Shown: positions 36,236 to 47,200, numbered from the stretch's first letter. The stretch: DNA of 64,000 nt from Ustilaginoidea virens (GCF_000687475.1 NC_057319.1:3710001-3774000); one strand, 5' to 3'. The notes: generated by a model from the sequence alone, not told the origin. A program made the numbers and translations.

Positions 36236-39163
36236 ATGGCATAGTCTAGGCCTTCCACTTATAAGGCCACTTTGGATTCCAACTCTAAAGCTGATCTTAC
36301 TGCACGACTACAGCTAGATATAGACTATATAAAGTCCCAGATGAATACCCTAACTACCCTTATACAAGGCTTAGTTAGTAGGCAAAATAGTAACGTTCCT
36401 ACTATTACAATTAGCAAGGAACTAGTAGAGGCTACTAGCCCTACTATCTCCAGTCCTACTAATATGAACAGTAAGGACCCTATAGAGGCTATTAGCCCTA
36501 CTATCCAACCTTCTGCTATTACGACTAGTAAGGACCCTATAGAGGCTACTAGCCCTACTATCCAACCTTCTGCTATTGCAACTAGTAAGGAACCTGTAGA
36601 GGCTACTAGCCCTACTACCAACTCTCCCGCTATTACGACTAGCGAAGAGCCCGCTATTACGACTAGCGAAAATCCCGTAGTGGCTACTAGCCCTACTCCT
36701 GCCCCTATAGCTGCTGATACAGAATATCAGAAGCTATTACAGTTAGCCGGCATTTGGCATATACGGCTAGGGCATATAGGTATTCAGCTACTTAAAAAGA
36801 CCTGTGCTAATACCCCTGGTCTTCCTAACCTTAATAAGGTTAAAGATGCTGATTTTCGCTGCCTAGCTTGTATTCAAGCTAAGAAGGTTAGAAAACCTTC
36901 TAAGGATGCGATACCTAATCCAGCTAAATGCCTGGATATTATAGAAGGTGATACTTTTGCTATATCACCTATGCCATACAACAAACGACCTATTGCCCTT
37001 ATATTAGTGGATAGAAAATCCCGATTCCGTTGGCTTTACTTACTGCCTAATAGGGAAGGCACTATTGTTTTTAAAGCATTACAGAGCTTTATACAGAGCC
37101 TACAGGTCAGATATAGTAAAACGCCTGTTGAATTCCACTATAATGGTGGAAATAAAATTAATAAAATGCTTAGTGATTGGCTTGTCGAACAGGGTATAAC
37201 TTTTAATACATCTTGCCCCTATATTCACAAATAAAACGGCCTAGCTGAGCGGTCCATTAGGGTTATAGCTAATAGGCTACATGCTACTATAGCCTATTTA
37301 AGGCTACCATCTAACCTCTAGTCTGCTGTAATTACTGGCGTTATTATACTAGTAAATATAATAGCTGTTACTAATAGACCTTCTAGCCCCTATCAGGAGC
37401 TACTAAAGGATTACGACCAGATAACACCAGAGCACTACCCTGACCTTATTAACCTTAGGGCTATTAGAGCAGCTATTAAAGTGCTTATACCATACGAAAA
37501 GCGTATAAAAAGCCGCAAATTAGCGCCCCATACCGAGCCTGGTAGGCTCCTTGCCACTCTAGGTAATAATACTTACCTAGTCTACCTTCTAAATAAGAAG
37601 GTTATTACTAAAACAACCTTTATTACCTTTATCCATTAAAATGAAGGTATAGGCCCTATTTCTAGTGGCCTAGAAAGAGACTTTCACAAAGGGCAAAATA
37701 TAGGTTCAGAGGGGGTATTTAGCAGTAAAGAACCTGCTATTTTACTGGATGACCTAGAAAGCATTCCTAACCCTACTAACTCTGCTAACCTTACTAGCAT
37801 TATTAGCACTAATGCTATACCGGATGACCTAGAAAGCATGCCGGACCCTACTAATTTTACTAGCATTACTAATGCTACCCCGGATGATATTACTAATACT
37901 AATGCCACTGTGGATTACCTTCCTAAGTCAGAAGACTTTATAGGCGCCTTTCTAAATAGCGAACTTTCTAAGACTATTTATATGGATATTCCTGATGGAT
38001 TCCTTGAATTTACGGAAAGTTTACTAACTGATAGCAAGCTTTGGTCTAATATATAGCGCCAACGGCTACTAACTTTGCTTAAAGAAGCTGTATTTAACCC
38101 TTCTATTAAGCAAGCTATCTTACTAAAGAAGGCCCTATATGGGCTAAAACAAGCACCCCGCAAATAGCAATACCGGCTAAAAGACCTGATTTCTAGTGAA
38201 GGTTTTTTACCTTTAGCTTCTAATGCTGCCGTCTTTTATAATAAGCAAACCAGCACCTTTATCGTCACCTATATTGACGATTGCCTATTAGTTGGTCCAA
38301 ATATAACTTATATTAACTAGCTAAAAAGGAAATTCCATAAGGTCTATGCTATAGAAGACTGCGGTCCGGCTTCCTTCTTCCTAGGCGTATAGATTATACG
38401 AAATAGGAAGGAAGGTCTATTATGGCTACACCAAGCCTAATTTATAGCAGAGGTCTTAGCTAAATTCGGCTTACAGGATACTAAACCTCAGCTAATTCTA
38501 CTTCAACCAGGGATTCTAAATGAATCTAGTGGAAAAGACCTCAGCTTTACTGATCAGAGCCTTTATCAGAGCCTTATTGGCACTATAATATGGCTTATGA
38601 TGATGACTAGGCCCGACCTAGCATTTCCTACCTAATACCTCTCTCGGTTTATATCTAAGGCAACTAATATGCATTTAAATACTGCGAAAGGCAGCTTTAG
38701 CTACCTTAAAGGCACTGAGAACCTAGCTATTTACTTTACTAAAAGCAATCAATAGCCTATTATAACCGCTTATTCTAATAGCGATTTTGCTGGCTATAAA
38801 GAAACCTCTAAATCTACTGGAGGCTTCCTTACTACTATTAATAGTGGTCCTATTAGCTGGCGTTCTAAGCGAGCCTCTTTAGTAGTACTATCTACTTTAG
38901 AAGCTGAATCCGATGCATTACTTGAGACTATCCGTAAAGTATAGTGGCTTTTTAACCTTTGTAAGGAGCTGGAAATTGATATTCATGCTCGCACTAAGCA
39001 TACGCTATTAAAATTCCGGTATATTAGGGAGCAAGCCCAGCTAGGCTTGGTTAAAATTACCTACTTACCTACTAATAGTATGCCTGCTGACGGCCTTACT
39101 AAGCCACTGCCGGGCCCTAAATTTACTAGGTTCCGCGAGTTACTAGGTCTTAGGGCCTGCTAA
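36236..39163 (+). pseudogene. Copia-B polyprotein, one frame with twelve nonsense codons
   Basis: A single 976-codon frame from the ATG at 36236 to TAA at 39161. Premature stops are at 36242, 37232, 37319, 37637, 38054, 38165, 38318, 38390, 38438, 38633, 38753 and 38942: eight TAG, four TAA, no TGA, no frameshift. After about 160 residues of repeats comes the pre-integrase motif IWHIRLGHIG, a C..C zinc pair, integrase VDRKSRFRWLYLLP, an RT start DFIGAFLNSEL, KKALYGLKQAPRK, the RT active site YIDDCLLVG and RNase H GGFLTTINSGPISWRSKRAS. Gag, protease and the N-terminal lead-in to RT are missing. In-frame repeats occur near 36,420-36,690 and 37,740-37,900. Confidence 0.9.
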
Positions 39164-39284
39164 CTTATACTAACATACTTTTACTAAGGTTTTTCTTATG
39201 TTTTTCCTTAGCACTTTTTACTGCATTTTCTTTCCCTATCCTTTACACGATTAGCTTGCTACTACAGTAGCTAATCAGAGGGGG

Positions 39285-40023
39285 TGTTAAAATCCTATAG
39301 TAGCCTACTAGGCTGCTGGCCTAATGCCCTACTGGCTTACTGACCTTCTAGTCCTTATACCGCCTCTTAGACTTACGGTAGTCTTACCAACCTTAGGCCT
39401 TTGCCTTTTACCTTAGGATTTTCAGTGGATTATTTACTGTATATCAAGTAAGGTAGGCCTTATTAAAAAAGGTGTGGCATTGCTAAATTAGCGTGGTGGG
39501 CCTACTAGTGTGGTGGCGGCCTACTAGTGTGGTGGCTAGTCCACTAGTGTGGTGGGTAGTCACTAGCGTGGTGGTTAGTCACTAGCGTGGTGGCTAATTA
39601 CTAGTGCGGTGGTTAGGGTGGTTGGAAAGGCTGGATATAGTAGGGCTGCTGACGTATTATATACGTGGCATAGCGAGCATTACGGGGAGCTTTCTTACTG
39701 GCTACCTTGGATGCCTGGGCCCACCCCTCCTTCGTGTATATATAGGATAGCTTTTCCCTTTCTTTCTAGATAGTAGAAGGGCAGCACAATCGAGTCTGTT
39801 AATGCACTATATGCCTCTTAACTTCCACCTTCCCTGCGTTTCTGGTTATCTTATATTTGCCTTGCCTTTACACTTGCCCTGCTTTATAGCACTTGTATAG
39901 TCTTAGGACTTAGTGAAAAATCTAGTATTTATACTAAGATTAGTTCACAGGTCGCAGACAGTCTTGTGCCATCTAGCTAGCTAGTAAGGCTTTGCTTTTA
40001 TAGTGACCTTGAGAATTGCAATA
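39285..40023 (+). repeat. Copia-B 3' LTR
   Basis: 739 bp, almost identical to the 5' LTR and the less mutated of the two; it keeps CpA or TpG at all four differing sites. Followed by the TATAA target duplication. Confidence 0.95.
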
Positions 40024-40028
40024 TATAA

Positions 40029-41317
40029 TATAGCTTATTAAGTAAAGTATTATTAAAGAGCTGCCTATTAGCTTCTATAGTAAGTCTAGTGTATTAGTTA
40101 AGGGTATATCCTTAGAGATAAGCTATTTAAACTCTCTTAATAGTAAGTTTAGAATCAACTCGTGCTAAAATCTATAGATATTAAATAAAGGCAAAAATAT
40201 AGGTATAAATTATTGCCTTTAAATTAAATATAACCTTAAGTCCCTTAGGGTCCTTTAGGCCTAGGTCGAAATATCTAACATTAATTGCTCTAAGAGTATT
40301 ATAAGAGTTATTAGTAATATTAGTATTAAAGGTATTACCTAAGCTAGAGGGGGTAGGGGTAATAGCCTATCGGTTAAATAGAGTTATTAAGCTATTATTC
40401 TAATAGGCAATCTACTTATTTTATCTTACTATTTATTCGGCTAGACGAAGGAGGGCAGCTATTAAATCTTAAGGTGCTACTAAGGGCTATTAAGATTAAG
40501 AAGCATTAGATAATATAGTTAATTAAAGTGGTTCTTAAGATTATTTAGATTATTTAGATGGGTTTTATTCTATTAATAGGGACTATTAGGGAGTAGTTAA
40601 TAAAGACCTTTTAATTAACTATATAATAGTAGAGAATAATCTAGCTCTTTCTCTTCTTAGTGGGTAAATAAGATAAACTAACTTATTAATATTAAGAGTT
40701 CTGCGTAAGTTGCATAAGTGGTCTAATTTATTAAGGGAGTAGTCTAATTTTTCGATAGATAGATTACTTAATATATTAATAAGGTTATCGACTAGAGTAT
40801 TAATACTTGAAGTTAGGGAAGGAGGTTAGGTATCGATAATATTACTTATCGTTAGGGCAAATTATTAGGCTTTTTTGGTTTACCTTTTTAGGAAGGAAGT
40901 AAAGGAATAGTATAATTTAACCTATTTAATAGGGTAAATAGTATCTATATCGAATAGCGAGAAATTTTCTGCTAAATATAAAGCAGTATCTTATTAATGT
41001 TGAGTGAGTTATATTGACTATAGATGACTTGTCTTGCAGAAGACGTAGAGACGCTATAAATCTAGAATTAAGTCTTTACTAAGGGAGTATAAAGATATAA
41101 ATAGCTTTAAGATGATGCTGCCTTTTCTTATAAATAGCTTTAAAAAACGAGGGAGTTTAAAAACTTATCTATTTCGTCTGTCTGGACGGCTGCGGGGAGG
41201 AATATCGTAGGAAAATAGCGGCGGGGCTCTACGGTATTATTAGCGTTAAAAAGAAAAAAAAAATAAGAATATATTTAGTTTTGGTTCTAGTTCTAGTGCT
41301 ATGCAATTACTACTAAT
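40029..41317 (-). mobile_element. Outer gypsy internal segment next to its 5' LTR (gag region)
   Basis: By orientation this is the 5' untranslated and gag part of the minus-strand gypsy. It is heavily AT-rich and I recognise no protein motif. The stretch nearest the LTR (41,150-41,317) is less AT-rich and holds an A run. Confidence 0.6.
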
Positions 41318-41457
41318 TATCACGATCAAATGAGGTTAGAGTATATATTATAATAGGCTTAGTTCTTCTCTCTAGCTAATGTCTACGGGGAGCTAATCTA
41401 TGCATATATATATATGGGTATTGTTACGTGAGGGTGTCACGTGAGTGATATGTGACA
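41318..41457 (-). repeat. Outer gypsy LTR, sulfatase-proximal copy
   Basis: It retains the TGTGACA end but has lost the TG start to TA, and one of the two TCACGTGA sites is changed. Followed by GCGAG at 41458-41462. Equal in length to the MED8-side LTR. Confidence 0.93.
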
Positions 41458-41462
41458 GCGAG

Positions 41463-41941
41463 GCTGTTGAAGCTGGAAAGCGGATCCGAGGAAGGCAGCC
41501 AGGGCTCAAGAGGGTACGTACCGACCGTACCCGTACCATGTACGGAGGGGTAGACGGGGTGTATGCATTAAAATTGTGGGGCACAGGATGCGGGGAGGTT
41601 TTTTTTTTTTTTTCCCTCTAAAGTGACGCGCGTTACTGCGGCTGATTACATCTTGTTTATCATAAGTGCCGAGTCACGTCAAAATCCGGTCCGTCCACCG
41701 TTCCCTCGTCATCCTCACCGTCATCATCATCATCATCATCATCCTCCTCCTCCTCCTCCTCCTCCTCCTCCTCAACTGCGGGTCGAGTTGACTGCTTTCG
41801 ACTCGTAGCCATGGCTGTCCACCAAAGGGAACCGCGCGCGGCGCTCGCTCCAACGCGTCCAGCGGGATGGTCGAGCGGATATACCTAGGTAGCCAACGTC
41901 AGCCATAACAGCTTTACATGTGCATGCTGTACATAACTGGC
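41463..41941. other. Intergenic flank between gypsy LTR and sulfatase 3' end
   Basis: No gene. It contains a 15-base T run (about 41,599-41,613), a CAT/CTC trinucleotide run (about 41,721-41,773) and TACGGAG (41,541-41,547). GC content returns at once to the genomic level outside the LTR. Confidence 0.6.
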
Positions 41942-43761
41942 TCAGGGGTCTCCCGTCTTGGCCACGTACTTTGCTCTCCCGTCGTCGACAGGATCGAAAT
42001 CCCAGCTCGTAAACGAACCCTCTCTCAGGGCATCCCACACAAGCCGCCGGCTGCGCTGCGATTGCAGCACCTGCGCCGTGATGGCGTCGAAATCCCACCT
42101 GGCCTCGGCCTCGGCCTCAAACTTGGCCAAAACCGCCTTTGCTGCCTCCTCGGCGGCGCTTTGCGGCGCAACCTTGGAGAGCCGAGCCAGGTTGTCGAGC
42201 TCGTCTGGGTCGTTGGCCAGGTTGAAAAGCTGCGGCTCGTCGGCCGGGCAGGTAACGTACTTCCAAGGCCCGCGTTTAATCATCATTAAGGGCCGCACCG
42301 TTCCTTCGCCGGTGTATTCGGCGTATACTGCGTCATTGCCGTCATTACCCTCCCCCTCTCTGCCCTGCAGGTGCGGCATCAAGCTCAGGCCATCCATGGG
42401 CAGGTACGGAGCTGGCTTGGTGCCGACGAGGTCGCAGATGGTCGGAACAAGATCCAGGGTCGACACGTTCTGGCTGACGCGGTGAGGCGGGAACCACTTG
42501 GGGTAGTTCACCAGCAGAGGGACTCGGACAGACGACTCAAAGTAGCTCATTTTGAACCACAGGCCTCGCTCTCCAAGCATGTCGCCATGGTCGCCGCTGA
42601 ATATGACAATGGTGTCTTCCCCCAACCCGGCTGCCTCGAGCGTCTCCAACAGCTTCCCGACGCAATCGTCCACGTAGCTGACCGACCCGTAGTACGCTCT
42701 TCTCGCTCGCCTGATCTGCGCGTCTGAAAAGTCCTGACCCCACAGATCACAAACCTTCATCAGTCGCTTGCTGTGCGTGTCCAACTCTTCCTTGGGCATT
42801 CGGACCCTGGGAAGAGCAATGTGCACGTCCTCGTAACGGTTCCAGTATTCCTTGGTGATCGTGTACGGGTCATGAGGGTGAGTGAGGGATACCTGTCCAA
42901 TGTGGCCAAAAAGATGAAACGAGAAAGAAAGGGGGGGGGGGGGGGGGGGGGGGGGATGGGGGGGGAGATCTTTGTCAGCTGCGAGGTTTGGCAAGGTCTG
43001 GGGGGACTCATCTGCTCTCGAGTTGGCTTCTCCATTTTCCCTTACAAGTATGGCATCCGGGGACGGATGACACTGCCTTGTCATGCCTGAACGCTCATTG
43101 TATTGTCAAGTGTCTGGACTCTGCAGAGCTCACTCACCGTCAGAGCAAAGGGGCGCTTCTCTGGGCCTTGGCGCACATGATCCCATATATACTGGACGCT
43201 GCGGTACATGACTTCCTCGTCGTAATCCAGCTGATTGCTGCGACCGCAGGGGCCGGCTTGGAGGATCGAGCTGGCGTTGTGATACCACTCGAGCCGCGTG
43301 TCGGGCTCATCCCAGTTGACGGCCCAGCCAAAATCGCCGGGGTATATGTCGCTGGTGAGTCGCTGCTCGTAACCGTGGAGCTGGTCTCCGACGAAGTGCA
43401 TCTTACCGGCGAGAGCGGTGTGATAACCCTTGGAACGGAGGTAGTGAGCATATGTTGGAATCTCAGAGTTGATCTGGGAGGCATTGTCAAACGCGCCAAT
43501 CTTCATGGGCAAGAGGCCAGAGATCATGCTCATCCGGGAAGGGGCACACAACGGGGAAGGACAATACGCAGAGTCAAACTGAACCGAACTAGCAGCTAGT
43601 CGGTCCAGGTGCGGCGTTTTGATCTGAGACTCCGGGTTATACATTTTGAGCTGAGGAGCGGCCAGTTGATCGGCCATGATGTAGAGGATGTTTGGCTTCT
43701 CACCATCTTGCCCAGGCGCAGGAGCAGGCAATGTCCGCAAGGTGGCGATGTCAGGAGCCAT
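41942..43761 (-). CDS. Sulfatase, probable choline-sulfatase
   Basis: Exons (minus strand) 43761-43138 and 42892-41942, phase 0, give 524 residues. The enzyme class hydrolyses choline-O-sulfate, used to recover sulfur and choline. Landmarks: NILYIMADQLAAPQL near residue 25 (metal ligands); the formylglycine motif CAPSR within AYCPSPLCAPSRMSMISGLL near residue 70, then the choline-sulfatase-like IGAFDNASQINSEIPTYAHY and GKMHFVGDQLHGYEQRL; VSLTHPHDPYTI just after the intron; and the second metal site SGDHGDMLGERGLWFK. No signal peptide is visible, so probably intracellular. The 245-bp intron contains a 25-base G run. Substrate is inferred from similarity to bacterial BetC; other small sulfate esters are possible. 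Confidence 0.88.
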
Positions 43762-44650
43762 GCTGGGCCGTATAGAATGATGATGACAGTCAAGTGTTTG
43801 GCTGCAAAGAAGCAAGGGATGTGAACAGCTCAAACTGATGCAAGAGTTGCGATGTTGGTTTGTTTCTTTTCCTTATTACTTTTTTCTTCCTTTTTTTTTT
43901 AAAAAAAAAAAGAAAAGAAAAGAAAACCCCCCAACTTCTGACCCGGTTGATAAAGGGAAGAGAAAAGGTTGGCAGCTCAGCAATAGGAGCCGCAGTTAGT
44001 GGAACGTTGGGTTTCTAATAAAACAGTAGATAGAGCTACTGCGTCTCTGTCACGATGACCTTTCTTCCTTCTCCCTTGGCCAAAATGAAGAGAACAAGAA
44101 AAGAACAAGCAGAGGGGACAAAAAAAAAAAAAAAGGGAAAAAAAAAAAAGTAGCAGCAAGCAAACACGCGTCTCGTCCGATGGGTGAAGAAGCGAAAGCA
44201 CTGAGCTCGAGAGACGACTAGCTCGAAAATAAGTCCTCCCTCCCTTTCTGGACCGCGAGTTTTAAGTACACAAATTAAAAGATCTCCTCAGTTGGACGTA
44301 GCGTCGTTATATACTAGAGTAAAAATCAATCAACAAGACAGGCTCGAAACTCCAGTGTAGTTTGCAACATCGAGCTTGACGAACAGTTAAATATAGTCAT
44401 TTCTTGCAAGCCACTACAGCCTACGGGCCGATAAGACGTCAACTGGCAAGGTGTTGTTTAGCAACCCACTTTGCTACGCATCGGCATGCATGGGCGTCGG
44501 CGAGGAGAGTGTTCAAGGTTCGGTCAGCATCGCAAATGCTCCTGTAGACTAGTGGTAGGTTTGACTCGTTTGGGCGCTGATTTGATGGAGTCCTGGGGAA
44601 TCCTTCACTTGGCTGCAGGTGTCATTTCAACGCTATATACCTTGTCAGCC
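43762..44650. other. Intergenic region upstream of the sulfatase
   Basis: Includes the sulfatase promoter. Seen: a T run directly followed by an A run and AAAAG repeats (43,890-43,926), and two A runs (44,122-44,150). No open frame here resembles a protein I know. Confidence 0.5.
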
Positions 44651-44809
44651 GGTTCAGGAGGTGGTCGGTCACACGAGAGGAGAAGTCAATGGATATTTTC
44701 CTGGACCCGGTGGCAACGAGGGGTGTGCACAGTGCGGCAGTTTTTTTTCTTTTTTTTTTTTCCCCCTTGGGGAGCGGTCTTGCTGTAGCAGAGGGCCAAC
44801 TGTTGCGCG

Positions 44810-45073
44810 ATGACTGCACCCCATCTTGTGCTGAATGACGTCGACGTCAAGGGCTTCCCGAACAAGCGCGATCTTGCGGGCTGCCAGAAGCTCATCACTG
44901 TTACGGGTAAGTACCGTGCTGAAAGCACGATTCCGTGGGGAAAGCCGGTTATCTGGACCTGCAACGAGGAGAATAGCGTCTTGAGGGACAAGAGATTGGC
45001 CAAGTACTTCGTAGACTCGGGCGCAACGGTTGTCAAGTTGGGTCGTGACTGTAAATTGTACAAGGAGGAGTAG
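44810..45073 (+). pseudogene. Truncated Rep-like SF3 helicase fragment (CRESS-DNA virus/plasmid type)
   Basis: 87 residues. The order of motifs is that of the helicase half of replication-initiator (Rep) proteins of circular single-stranded DNA viruses. A Walker-B-like LVLND sits at residues 6-10, then FPNKRDLAGCQ (16-26), TGKYR, and the motif-C strand WGKPVIWTCNE (43-53) with its conserved Asn, closing in a basic tail. The HUH endonuclease half and an intact Walker A are absent. A Gly-rich GSGGGRS at 44651-44671 lies in another frame, with a poly-T run between, and may be the decayed Walker A. Endogenous Rep copies are known from fungal genomes. Best read as an old, broken insertion; expression is unknown. 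Assignment rests on motif recognition alone. Confidence 0.6.
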
Positions 45074-45329
45074 ATACAAGATAGCAGCGCGTTTACAAGT
45101 GGAAACCCCGTTCACAAGCTCAGCAGCTTATCACCCCCGGAGGGATCAAATGATTTGGATTCCGAACCCCACGCGTAGCGTTGCATACCGGAGCGGAGCG
45201 AAGGTCATGTTCAAAGGATATGCCCCCCCCCTATGGCTACCGACAGAGCACCGGGTGCGAACACAGCTCAATACTGTGCCCAGCCTGCATACACACCACA
45301 CAATGAGTGTGGGCGCGACACCAGGACAG

Positions 45330-45500
45330 TGCATACTGCACGATGCGAGCGGGAGCGTAACGGAACAGGGTGAAGTGAAGACGGAAAGGATTGGAGTCAA
45401 CGGGGTGTGAGAACACAAGCAGGAGGGAGTGATAGCGACCGTGGACCCTGGGCGAGAAGAGGGACCGGACGGGACGGGAGGGAGTGAGCGAGACCATCTA
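45330..45500. repeat. Left arm of an imperfect inverted repeat
   Basis: Its reverse complement aligns with about 46,990-47,165. The best core is CACTCCCTCCCGTxCCGTCC (reverse-complement sense), then a weaker stretch, then CTCCTGCTTGTxTTCTCA and TTCACTxCAxxCTGTTC. The arm boundaries are estimates made by eye. Confidence 0.7.
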
Positions 45501-46140
45501 TGTTTGGTTATAAGGGTCCCCTGCGCACCCGCGCCCCCGGCCGAGCATCAGGCTGGGAGAGTGACTGAAGGGAACAGATCGGAGAAACGAAGTGCCGATA
45601 CCTAATACTAGGCAAGAGGAACAAAATGGAACGCTGCAGCAGTAGGCAGAACGACGCGAGAGAGTGATAGCGGTAGGTAACGACAAATCAGACCGGGGGG
45701 AAGATGTCGGTTGAGCTGCAGACTGATGTGTGCAGCGACACGCAGAAAGTGGTGGGTGGGATCCACACTTGGAAGGATGCTAACGCACCTTGGGGGTCTG
45801 GCTGGTGCCTACTTCAACTCTCTCTCCGACCAGGCAGGCGGCGTGCAGACAAACTTGGACTTTCATTTTTACTTTTGAACAGAGTGGAAAACGTGAGCAC
45901 TAGATTTCGCCTGAAAGACCACCCTCGTGTGAAAACACAACAGTCGAAAGACGCTACCCTAGACCGGAGGTCAGTTTCTTACTGGCAAAAGCATTCTTTC
46001 AGGTCACCTGACTACGTGCATCCCTTGTTGCCGCGGTGACGCGCTTTACGTGAGACACGTGCTTCTTCTCTAGACTCCCTCCCAGACGGAGCGTGTGTGA
46101 AGAGCTAAGATGTTAGATCTATCTCGTGTTCTCCGCGATT
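45501..46140. other. Leader region of the inverted-repeat-flanked gene
   Basis: 640 bp between the left repeat arm and the start codon at 46141. GC content is ordinary and there is no RIP bias. I see no second gene; frames here are short and resemble nothing I know. Confidence 0.45.
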
Positions 46141-46769
46141 ATGGAGCAAGACATACAGCAGCCTGACTTTAGCCTCATGGCCGACAACCTTTCGCAAGTA
46201 GCAGTTCACTTGGGCCGTTGTGCACATTTACCTGCTATCGATGGCGGTGTCCATCTGGCGCAGACCCTACAGACCGTATTGGAACGCATCGGTGCGCTCG
46301 AGAACGCTATAAACCGTCGCTTCGATGAAGCCGACCGGAGGATGAACCGCCGTTTTGACGAAATAGACCAGAGGGTGACCGCGGCGTAAGCAATGCCCAT
46401 AACTTATGAGTACCAAGTTAATCACCACGAGACTGACTGGATTTATTGCAGCAACAAGAATAGCACGGCGCGTATACGGAACAGTGTCGTCACCCGTCGT
46501 GATAACGACCTCGCGCCTCTCTACAACGCTTTCACTAGCGAGCGCATTATAAGATTCCCCCGGAAACTACGTGACTTAGAGAACCTGAACGGCATGTTCC
46601 CCTCATATATCTTTCGCTTGACCCTAGCCCATTAGCTGATGTGGGACGATAAGCAGAAGGCCGAGTGGATTCAATCTTAGAAGAGCTCGGTGAACCCGTG
46701 GAGGGTGCAGTAGACGAGAAAAAACGACAGCTAAAGTATGCCGTCGGGGTGACAAACCAGATAAGCTGA
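46141..46769 (+). CDS. Small coiled-coil-like fungal protein of unknown function
   Basis: Exons 46141-46385, 46452-46591 and 46657-46769 give 165 residues. Start MEQDIQQPDFSLMADNLSQV; then a heptad-like charged stretch with a duplicated RRFDEADRRMN/RRFDEIDQRV; then NSTARIRNSVV, ..APLYNAFTSERI..FPRKLRDLENLN; end ILEELGEPVEGAVDEKKRQL. From memory this resembles a multicopy family of short hypothetical proteins seen across fungi; I can name no function. Intron 1 is GT-AG with a CTGAC-type branch site. Intron 2 would use a GC donor (GCATGT) and CAG acceptor, 65 bp; without it the frame stops at 46635. Phases close and the joined C-terminus fits the family, so the gene looks intact. It lies between the two inverted-repeat arms. 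Confidence 0.65.
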
Positions 46770-46989
46770 CGGAGGATATCGACGTGAGGCTGCATAGCGA
46801 TGGAGTTGTGGGACAACAACGGGAGGGACAAGACCAACCGGGACAGACAGCTGTCGTACTAGACCGAATCGGATGAGGGGAGGAGAAGGTGGTTATTATC
46901 AGTAAAGTGAGCGAAGCAAACAAATCAGCGAGGAACAGTAATACTAGTTTGAATGCATAGTATGATAAAGGAGGATACTCGTGCGAGTG

Positions 46990-47165
46990 TCCGGCCACCT
47001 CACTCCCTCCCGTTCCGTCCGGTCCCTCAGTCGCCATAAGGGTCTACGCTTTCTATCGTTCGCTCCTGCTTGTCTTCTCAGACCGCGTATACTCCATTCC
47101 ATTCCGCGTTCACTCCACGCTGTTCTATTGCGCTCCTCTCGTCGCATGCTGTGTGTATTGCCCTC
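46990..47165. repeat. Right arm of the imperfect inverted repeat
   Basis: Counterpart of about 45,330-45,500 in reverse orientation, about 220 bp downstream of the small gene's stop codon. The arms enclose about 1.5 kb. No target duplication was found at the outer edges. Confidence 0.7.
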
Positions 47166-47200
47166 TCTCCTGTTCGGGCCGTGTGCTCTGCACTGTAGTG

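Larger units (their letters stand above)
34755..40023 (+). mobile_element. Copia-B: internally deleted Ty1/copia retrotransposon
   Basis: 5,269 bp with 739-bp LTRs (TGTTA...CAATA, probably once TGTTG...CAACA) and TATAA duplicated at 34750-34754 and 40024-40028. A polypurine stretch AGAGGGGG abuts the 3' LTR (39277-39284). A primer-binding-like GGTTATAAGCCTGGG follows the 5' LTR. The LTRs differ at only about four sites. It lacks most of gag and the protease. Confidence 0.92.
19821..41457 (-). mobile_element. Ty3/gypsy LTR retrotransposon carrying two nested copia elements
   Basis: Direct LTRs (140 bp each) begin TGTCAC and end GTGACA, allowing for C-to-T/G-to-A changes. The 5-bp duplication GCGAG lies at 19816-19820 and 41458-41462. 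Removing the two insertions and their target duplications leaves about 9.0 kb. Coding remnants are on the minus strand: RT (YYDN, from YxDD) near 32,040, RNase H near 24,150 and integrase C-terminal sequence near 22,300-22,400. The element is CpA-poor and full of stops, so dead. Its AT content contrasts sharply with both flanks. Confidence 0.92.

Noticed and set aside
36236..39163. Reassigned stop codons (TAA/TAG read as Gln) in the copia elements
   Set aside because: Several TAG codons fall where copia proteins have Trp, not Gln, and host genes end normally with TAA/TAG. RIP at CpA/TpG explains both classes.
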